Positions 4,529 through 8,783 of a stretch of 8,783 nucleotides of DNA are shown one piece after another. The stretch is taken from NCBI GenBank assembly GCA_964624765.1, contig CAZUZO010000137.1, positions 1 through 8,783 of the forward strand. The letters run 5' to 3'. Below the pieces are notes generated by a model. The model was not told the DNA's origin, searched no databases, and saw only the letters and a program-made list of their open reading frames with translations. The DNA comes from JAGTVB01 sp964624765. GTDB lineage: Bacteria; Pseudomonadota; Gammaproteobacteria; HK1. The stretch's first letter is position 1, and each line of letters starts with the position of its first letter. The translations under genes were made by a program, and so were the position numbers.

Positions 4529-7054
4529 GGCCACGTTTTGGTAGCCGATGATGATGCAGGGGTTCGCTTCATGGCGCAAGAGGCACTCGAGGGGGAGGGC
4601 TTTGCGGTCCAGGAGGTGGACAACGGCAAGCAGGCGTTAGTGCAGTTTCAGACACTGCGTCCCGACATCGTCCTGTTGGATGTGCAAATGCCGGAGCTCG
4701 ATGGGTTTGAGACGTGCGCCGCCATCCGCCAGCTGCCCGAGGGTGCCCACATACCGATCGTGATGATGACAGGCTTAGAGGACGCAGAGTCCATCGACCG
4801 GGCGTATCAGATCGGAGCGACCGATTTTGTGACCAAACCGGTGCATTGGTCGATCGTGTGTCAGCGGTTGCGCTACATGCTCCGCGCAACCAAGAATTTC
4901 GACTGGCTGTTGCGCACCCAGGCGAGTCTCGCTGCCGCTCAACGTATCGCCCACCTGGGAAGCTGGGAGTGGGATCTGCAAGATGACACCGTTAACTGGT
5001 CCGATGAACTCTGCCACATCATCGGATTGCCCCCTGCAGGGACGGTTCCCAAGTTCGACACCTTCTTGGCCGCGGTTGCGGAAGAAGACCGGGAATTCGT
5101 CAGGGCGTCCGTGCTGGGCAGTGTTAAGATCGGTAAGCCATCGAATTTCGACCACCGAGTGCTTGCGGGCGCGGAGTTGGAGCGCCATGTGCACCATCAG
5201 GTCGACCTCAGCACTGACCCCCTGGGCAGGGTCGTGCGCCTGTATGGGACGGTGCAGGATATCACCGAGCGGCGTCTAGCCGAGCAACGCATCCGCACCT
5301 TAGCCTATTTTGACCCTGTGACCGGTCTTCCCAACCGCGAGCATTTCAAGGAGCGCTTGAGCCAGGCGATCGAGCTGGCCAAGCGCCACCAACGAAAGCT
5401 GGCGACGCTGTTTCTCGACCTCGATAATTTCAAACGCATCAATGACACCCTCGGTCACAGCATAGGAGACCAGTTGTTACAGGCAGTGGGAGGGCGGCTG
5501 CTGGGGAGCGTGCGCAGCGCGGAGGAAGCGGGGCGGGCCGATATGGCGGATCATGTGGCTCGGCTGGGAGGAGATGAGTTCACGGTGTTGCTGGGCGAAG
5601 TCCAGGGTCACGAGGAACCGGCGCGCATCGCGCAACGCTTGCTGGAGATCCTCTCCATGCCGCTGATGCTGGGTGGCCACGAAGTGTTCATTACGCCGAG
5701 CATCGGCATCGCCCTGTTCCCCGAGGATGGAGAGGATACGGAGACGTTGGTGAAGAATGCCGATACGGCGATGTATCATGCCAAGCGAGCCGGCCGGAAT
5801 CTATACCAGTTCTTCAATGAGTCCATGAATGTGGTGGCACTGCACCGCCTCAAGATGGAAAATCAATTAAGGAAGGCGCTGGAGCGGAACGAGCTGTATC
5901 TGGTGTACCAGCCGCAGATGGATCTTTTCAATGCCCAGGTAGACGGCGTCGAGGCCCTCATCCGCTGGCGTAACCCGGAACTGGGGCAGGTCTCTCCCGC
6001 AGAGTTTATCCCCCTGGCGGAGGAAACGGGTTTCATCATTCCCATCGGCGAATGGGTATTGCGGACCGCTTGCGCCCAAGCCAAGCGGTGGCGCGATGAG
6101 GGAGTGCCCTTGGTGCGCATCGGTGTGAATATTTCGGCTGTGCAGTTCGTGCAGCCGGGGTTTACTCGCCTTGTTGCCGATATTGTGCAAGCGTCGGGTC
6201 TGGAACCACACCGTCTGGAATTGGAGATCACCGAAAGCGTGCTGGCCAAGGACTTGGATTTGGCGCTGGCCAACCTCAAAGCGCTCAAGGCCATCGGTTT
6301 GCAGTTGGCTATCGATGATTTTGGAACCGGTTATTCCAGCCTCAGCTACCTCAAAAGATTTCCCATTGATCGATTGAAAATCGACCAATCGTTCGTGCGT
6401 AACATCAATTCCGATCCGGATGACGCAGCGATCGCAAGCTCGGTCATCGCCATGGCCCGTAGCATGGAATTGAGTGTGATCGCCGAGGGTGTGGAAACGG
6501 GTGCCCAACTGCGATTCCTAGAAACGAAGCAGTGTGACGAAATACAGGGCTATTATTTGAGCCCGCCCCTGAGTGCCGAGGAGGTGGTTTCTCTGCTGGG
6601 ACAACCTTGCGCCAAGGCCAAGGCGGGTAGCGAGGATGAACACCGAGCGCGGGTTCTGTTAGTGGTGGACGATGATGCGTTGGCTGTTCGCTCGGTACAA
6701 ATGGCGCTGAGATCCGAGGGATATAGAATCTTGACGGCGACCAATGCCCATAACGCCCTGGATTTGTTGAGTACCCATGCCGTGGGAGTGTTGATCTCCG
6801 ATCACGGGATGCCTGAAATGAGCGGTACGGAGTTTCTGAGCCGGGCACGCAAGATACATCCGAGTACGGTGCGCATTATGCTCAGTGGGCGCGGCACCAT
6901 GGGATCCTTGAGCGATGCGATCAATAAAGGGGCGATTTTTAGTTTCATCGAGAAGCCGGCACCGGTGAGCGTCATTCGGGATACGGTGCGCAGGGCTTTC
7001 CTGCTGTACGAAGGCAAGAGACCATTCGAGATCGCGGACTCGGTTGATGATTAA
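4499..7054 (+). CDS. REC-PAS-GGDEF-EAL-REC cyclic-di-GMP turnover protein
   Basis: An 851-residue cytoplasmic protein, the likely output of the upstream sensor-kinase pair. Domains: receiver 1 (about 11-128; Asp61, Lys113); PAS/PAC (about 140-262, ending GTVQDITERR); GGDEF (about 264-437) with intact GGDEF at 357-361; EAL (about 455-700); receiver 2 (about 717-835; Asp768, Ser796, Lys819). EAL residues look complete: EAL (485-487), NIS (544-546), LEITES, DDFGTG (606-611), Lys627, Glu663 and Gln683. Both diguanylate cyclase and phosphodiesterase activity are therefore possible. The RxxD product-inhibition site is disturbed: R339 is followed by S-A-E and an insertion before D351. The C-terminal receiver belongs to the ISDxxMPxMSG/MLSG type often linked to c-di-GMP enzymes. 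Translation is coupled to the kinase by a 4-base overlap. In Legionella a NosP/NahK pair controls a similar neighbouring GGDEF/EAL protein; direction of control here is unknown. Confidence 0.94.
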   Translation: MSQDLSGAKYGHVLVADDDAGVRFMAQEALEGEGFAVQEVDNGKQALVQFQTLRPDIVLLDVQMPELDGFETCAAIRQLPEGAHIPIVMMTGLEDAESIDRAYQIGATDFVTKPVHWSIVCQRLRYMLRATKNFDWLLRTQASLAAAQRIAHLGSWEWDLQDDTVNWSDELCHIIGLPPAGTVPKFDTFLAAVAEEDREFVRASVLGSVKIGKPSNFDHRVLAGAELERHVHHQVDLSTDPLGRVVRLYGTVQDITERRLAEQRIRTLAYFDPVTGLPNREHFKERLSQAIELAKRHQRKLATLFLDLDNFKRINDTLGHSIGDQLLQAVGGRLLGSVRSAEEAGRADMADHVARLGGDEFTVLLGEVQGHEEPARIAQRLLEILSMPLMLGGHEVFITPSIGIALFPEDGEDTETLVKNADTAMYHAKRAGRNLYQFFNESMNVVALHRLKMENQLRKALERNELYLVYQPQMDLFNAQVDGVEALIRWRNPELGQVSPAEFIPLAEETGFIIPIGEWVLRTACAQAKRWRDEGVPLVRIGVNISAVQFVQPGFTRLVADIVQASGLEPHRLELEITESVLAKDLDLALANLKALKAIGLQLAIDDFGTGYSSLSYLKRFPIDRLKIDQSFVRNINSDPDDAAIASSVIAMARSMELSVIAEGVETGAQLRFLETKQCDEIQGYYLSPPLSAEEVVSLLGQPCAKAKAGSEDEHRARVLLVVDDDALAVRSVQMALRSEGYRILTATNAHNALDLLSTHAVGVLISDHGMPEMSGTEFLSRARKIHPSTVRIMLSGRGTMGSLSDAINKGAIFSFIEKPAPVSVIRDTVRRAFLLYEGKRPFEIADSVDD

Positions 7055-7080
7055 AAACAGCTTCTTAGAAAATGCTGTTT
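7055..7080 (+). terminator. Possible terminator-like hairpin after the c-di-GMP operon
   Basis: AAACAGC (7055-7061) and GCTGTTT (7074-7080) form a 7-bp stem with a 12-base loop, starting at the base after the TAA. The loop itself contains TTCT and AGAA. The stem is AT-rich and no long T-run follows, so intrinsic termination would be weak; it could equally be a processing or Rho-related structure. Confidence 0.4.
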
Positions 7081-7151
7081 AGAAGGGCATCGGTTCCCTC
7101 GGAAAATCTTTGTTTAAATTGGAAATCTCATTTATTGGCTGTGGGCGCTTG

Positions 7152-7181
7152 CTGATCCGTTTCCGAATCGGGTGATATAAT
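7152..7181 (+). promoter_or_regulatory. Candidate sigma-70 promoter P1 with extended -10
   Basis: A perfect -10 TATAAT (7176-7181) is preceded by TGA, giving an extended -10 (TGnTATAAT). The best -35 is CTGATC (7152-7157), three of six consensus bases with an 18-bp spacer; extended -10 promoters tolerate weak -35s. Predicted start near 7188, just before a dyad at 7198-7216. It would drive the ATPase-roadblock gene with a leader of about 190 nt. Confidence 0.5.
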
Positions 7182-7197
7182 AACGTAATGACTTTAT

Positions 7198-7216
7198 CAT
7201 ATCGTGGAGTGATATG
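7198..7216. promoter_or_regulatory. Dyad CATATC-N7-GATATG, possible operator downstream of P1
   Basis: Six-base perfect inverted arms (7198-7203 and 7211-7216) separated by seven bases, roughly +10 to +30 relative to the predicted P1 start. The word GTGATAT also occurs at both 7172-7178 and 7209-7215, overlapping the P1 -10 and the dyad. The size fits a dimeric regulator site; no specific regulator is recognised. Confidence 0.35.
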
Positions 7217-7233
7217 CTCTGCGGATACCGGAC

Positions 7234-7263
7234 TTGATCGTGATCGGCACTAAACCGTATTAT
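7234..7263 (+). promoter_or_regulatory. Candidate sigma-70 promoter P2
   Basis: TTGATC (7234-7239) and TATTAT (7258-7263) match four and five of six consensus bases with an 18-bp spacer. The -10 is directly followed by a perfect dyad (7264-7287), which would cover the start site near 7270. This arrangement is typical of a repressed promoter. Confidence 0.5.
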
Positions 7264-7287
7264 CTAGGCATGAAACAGCATGCCTAG
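7264..7287. promoter_or_regulatory. Perfect 9-bp inverted repeat at the P2 start site, possible operator
   Basis: CTAGGCATG (7264-7272) and CATGCCTAG (7279-7287) are perfect inverted arms around AAACAG. The site begins one base after the P2 -10. It could be bound by a dimeric repressor, or form a hairpin at the 5' end of the mRNA. There is no T-run, so a terminator is unlikely. Confidence 0.5.
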
Positions 7288-7318
7288 CGACGCAATGGCT
7301 GTGGGAGATGTCTGTGAA

Positions 7319-7342
7319 CAGGCTAGCCTGAAGTTGGGCTAG
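7319..7342. promoter_or_regulatory. Palindrome CAGGCTAGCCTG and overlapping inverted repeat upstream of the ATPase gene
   Basis: Bases 7319-7330 are a perfect 12-bp palindrome. Its right half, CTAGCC (7323-7328), can alternatively pair with GGCTAG (7337-7342) across eight bases, so the two structures are mutually exclusive. The CTAGGC/GCCTAG-like words echo the dyad at 7264-7287. A second operator or an mRNA switch near the ribosome binding site are both possible. Confidence 0.35.
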
Positions 7343-7377
7343 GGGGGTTGGCCCGCTCTCGCGGGAGAGACGGATGG

Positions 7378-8649
7378 GTGGTGTTGGCCGCTATGGTATT
7401 CTTTTCGAGTGGCCTCCAATTAGATGCTACGAATCTAATAAAGGAGAGTATCTCTAACTACACCCGTCTCATTGTGGTAACGGGGGAGGCTGGTACCGGC
7501 AAAACGCTTCTTGTGCATCGGGTCATCGATGCCCTAGCCGCAGATATCTTGCCGATTTTCTTTCATGCCTCTCCCGCCAGTGTTGACGATTTTGTCGGGT
7601 ATATCTTTGAGAGACTCCATGCTCGTTACCTCGAATCGGGCGACCAGCCAAGCTGCAAAGGAAATATCCGGGTACTGAGAGATCATCTGCGCCAGTGGCA
7701 ACGCCATGGACAATCTTGTGTCGTTGTCATCGACGATGCGCAGAATCTATCGGTAGCGCTGCTAGAGTGTATGTTATGGCTGGAAACCCCAGAACAGGAA
7801 GGTGATCCGTTCGTCCAGCTGATACTGATCGGCCTGCCGGGGCTCGTTGGGGTACTGCAGAAAGCTCATCTGCAGTCACCGCTGCCCGAATCGCAAGTCT
7901 ATATTGAAGTTCCCCCGTTATCACTTTCCGAGGCGGCTGCTTTTCTCGCGTCCCAGTCTGAACATCGACCTCCTTTTTCTCCCCGAGCGACTACCCGCAT
8001 CTTGTTCCAGGCGCGCGGCATTCCGCGCCTCATCAATATGCTCTGTGAGTGCGCTAGCTTTGGTTTGCAAGCAAACGAAGTCGAAACGGTTACTGAGGAG
8101 ATGGTTGATGAAGCCATTGAGACTTGTGAGTTTGCCTTGCAGTCACAGAGCGTAGGCAACAGATTCGATGCTTTGGAGGGTCAGTCTCGCAACGACGCAG
8201 GCATCCTGAGTTCCTCCATTCTCTTTCTTGACACCCCGTCAAAGAACGGGCTATTGGATCCTTCCAAGCGAAAGGAGCGACCGATGTACCGAACGGATAA
8301 CATCAACAAAGTACTCAAGACCCTTCAGAGTGGTTCACCTGACGTCGAGGCGGCAGCATTGATCTCCGAGGATGGGTTGATGATCGCGAGCGTATTACCC
8401 CAAGATCTGGACGAGACGCGCGTTGCAGGGATGAGCGCCACGCTCCTTAGCCTCGGAACACGTGCGGCGGTAGAGCTCGGGAGAGGTGATGTGCAGGAAG
8501 TCGTGGTCCGTGGACGCCAAGGGTATTCGGTGATGGTCAACGTGGGGCGGGGCGCCTTGCTGCTGGTGGTCGCTAACGAGAACGCCAAATTGGGGCTGAT
8601 ATTTTTCGATATGCGGGAAGCGGCCAATGCCCTGAGACAGATCCTCTAG
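7378..8649 (+). CDS. ExeA/GspA-type AAA ATPase fused to a C-terminal roadblock/LC7 domain
   Basis: A 423-residue protein from GTG 7378, chosen because GGGAGAG (7363-7369) lies eight bases upstream; TTG 7348 and ATG 7393 are in-frame alternatives. Residues 1-250 are an ATPase of the ExeA type: Walker A GEAGTGKT (36-43), Walker B VVVIDDAQNL (115-124), and the family signature GIPRLINMLC (from 214). A low-complexity linker (about 255-302) leads to a roadblock/LC7 domain (303-423, beginning MYRTDNINKVLKTLQ). Roadblock domains usually dimerise and regulate small GTPases or motors; no MglA-like GTPase is seen in the window. The conserved N-terminal FGL...PF segment of ExeA proteins is missing, so the ATPase start looks shortened. 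Function is unknown; energy-dependent control of a surface, secretion or polarity process is only a guess. Confidence 0.72.
   Translation: MVLAAMVFFSSGLQLDATNLIKESISNYTRLIVVTGEAGTGKTLLVHRVIDALAADILPIFFHASPASVDDFVGYIFERLHARYLESGDQPSCKGNIRVLRDHLRQWQRHGQSCVVVIDDAQNLSVALLECMLWLETPEQEGDPFVQLILIGLPGLVGVLQKAHLQSPLPESQVYIEVPPLSLSEAAAFLASQSEHRPPFSPRATTRILFQARGIPRLINMLCECASFGLQANEVETVTEEMVDEAIETCEFALQSQSVGNRFDALEGQSRNDAGILSSSILFLDTPSKNGLLDPSKRKERPMYRTDNINKVLKTLQSGSPDVEAAALISEDGLMIASVLPQDLDETRVAGMSATLLSLGTRAAVELGRGDVQEVVVRGRQGYSVMVNVGRGALLLVVANENAKLGLIFFDMREAANALRQIL
8271..8277 (+). promoter_or_regulatory. Internal ribosome binding site before the roadblock domain
   Basis: AAAGGAG is six bases before the in-frame ATG at 8284, the best Shine-Dalgarno of the right half of the window. 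It stands exactly where a free-standing roadblock gene would start. Confidence 0.65.
8284..8649 (+). CDS. Roadblock/LC7 domain protein, probable internal translation product
   Basis: From ATG 8284 the frame gives a complete 121-residue roadblock/LC7 protein, the usual size for stand-alone members, with no residue missing at its N-terminus. Recognisable stretches are DVEAAALISEDGLMIAS, the helix RVAGMSATLLSLGTRAAVEL, and ANENAKLGLIFFDMREA near the end. The strong Shine-Dalgarno at 8271-8277 supports independent initiation. The same codons are also read as the C-terminal third of the ATPase fusion, because no stop separates them. Either both forms are made, or the stop of the ATPase gene was lost recently. 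Such proteins commonly form homodimers and act with small GTPases; the partner here is unknown. Confidence 0.6.
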   Translation: MYRTDNINKVLKTLQSGSPDVEAAALISEDGLMIASVLPQDLDETRVAGMSATLLSLGTRAAVELGRGDVQEVVVRGRQGYSVMVNVGRGALLLVVANENAKLGLIFFDMREAANALRQIL

Positions 8650-8673
8650 CCGGCCAGGTGAGTGGTAGGGCCA

Positions 8674-8783
8674 ATGCATTCTGGGGTTGAAATCTGGCGC
8701 CACGCCGCTCTGGCAAGCGTAGAAGATTCGGCTATGGTCGTCGTTTCGTCAGAGTTGCTCTTCGGAGCATCCCTTCGGCGCCC
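8674..8783 (+). CDS. Possible 5' end of a further gene, partial at the right edge
   Basis: An ATG 24 bases after the roadblock stop opens a frame that stays open for 36 complete codons to the edge (begins MHSGVEIWRHAALASVEDSA). TAGGG is three bases upstream and AGGTGA twelve bases upstream, so ribosome binding is only fair; GTG 8662 is an in-frame alternative. It is too short to assign to a family. Close spacing would put it in one operon with the ATPase-roadblock gene. It may be chance. Confidence 0.35.
   Translation, partial: MHSGVEIWRHAALASVEDSAMVVVSSELLFGASLRR

Noticed and set aside
7137..7154. Sigma-54-like TGGC...TTGC sequence
   Set aside because: The spacing between the GG and GC elements is 12 bases instead of the required 10.
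7295..7342. Fifteen-codon leader peptide frame (ATG 7295 to TAG 7340-7342)
   Set aside because: There is no Shine-Dalgarno and no codon pattern suggesting attenuation; the overlap with the palindrome is noted but not sufficient.
8757..8768. Short GCTC-TTCG-GAGC hairpin at the right edge
   Set aside because: A four-base stem is too weak to call, and it may fall inside a coding region.

Overview
The window appears to come from a GC-rich proteobacterium, most likely a gammaproteobacterium. I base this on the type of signalling operon, the ExeA-like ATPase and roadblock proteins, and the REP-like palindromes; genus cannot be fixed from sequence alone. All confidently called genes are on the + strand.

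Left part (1-1017): the window opens inside the last codons of a histidine-kinase phosphotransfer (HPt) domain. Bases 1-108 are a near-copy (105 of 108 identical) of 4421-4528 inside the window. That copy includes the start of the following c-di-GMP gene, which breaks off after about ten codons. Then comes a patchwork of REP-like hairpins. A degenerate copy (180-258) is followed by an intact element of about 356 bp (378-733). In it, a small GIY-YIG nuclease gene lies between two perfectly inverted 28-bp palindromic repeats, and its stop codon abuts the right repeat. Bases 734-1017 hold no gene I can recognise.

Centre (1018-7054): a tight three-gene operon. A FIST-domain protein (NosP-like, presumed haem/NO sensor) is followed by a hybrid histidine kinase with no sensor domain of its own (NahK-like: coiled coil, HisKA, HATPase, REC, REC, HPt). 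The last gene is a REC-PAS-GGDEF-EAL-REC protein that should make and/or break c-di-GMP. The genes are 5 nt apart or overlap by 4 nt, so they are probably translationally coupled. The inferred flow is: NosP senses a ligand and modulates the kinase; phosphate passes through REC and HPt to the receiver(s) of the GGDEF/EAL protein; c-di-GMP changes. Known NosP/NahK systems, including one in Legionella that controls a neighbouring GGDEF/EAL protein, support this reading.

Right part (7055-8783): a 323-bp intergenic region has two promoter-like sequences, each followed by a dyad, plus a third palindrome. It leads to a gene for an ExeA/GspA-type AAA ATPase fused in frame to a roadblock/LC7 domain. 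The roadblock part has its own strong ribosome binding site and ATG, so it may also be made alone. A possible further gene begins at about 8674 and runs off the right edge.

The points most worth following up are the implied second copy of the signalling locus upstream, the nuclease-plus-palindrome element, and the ATPase-roadblock fusion with its internal start.
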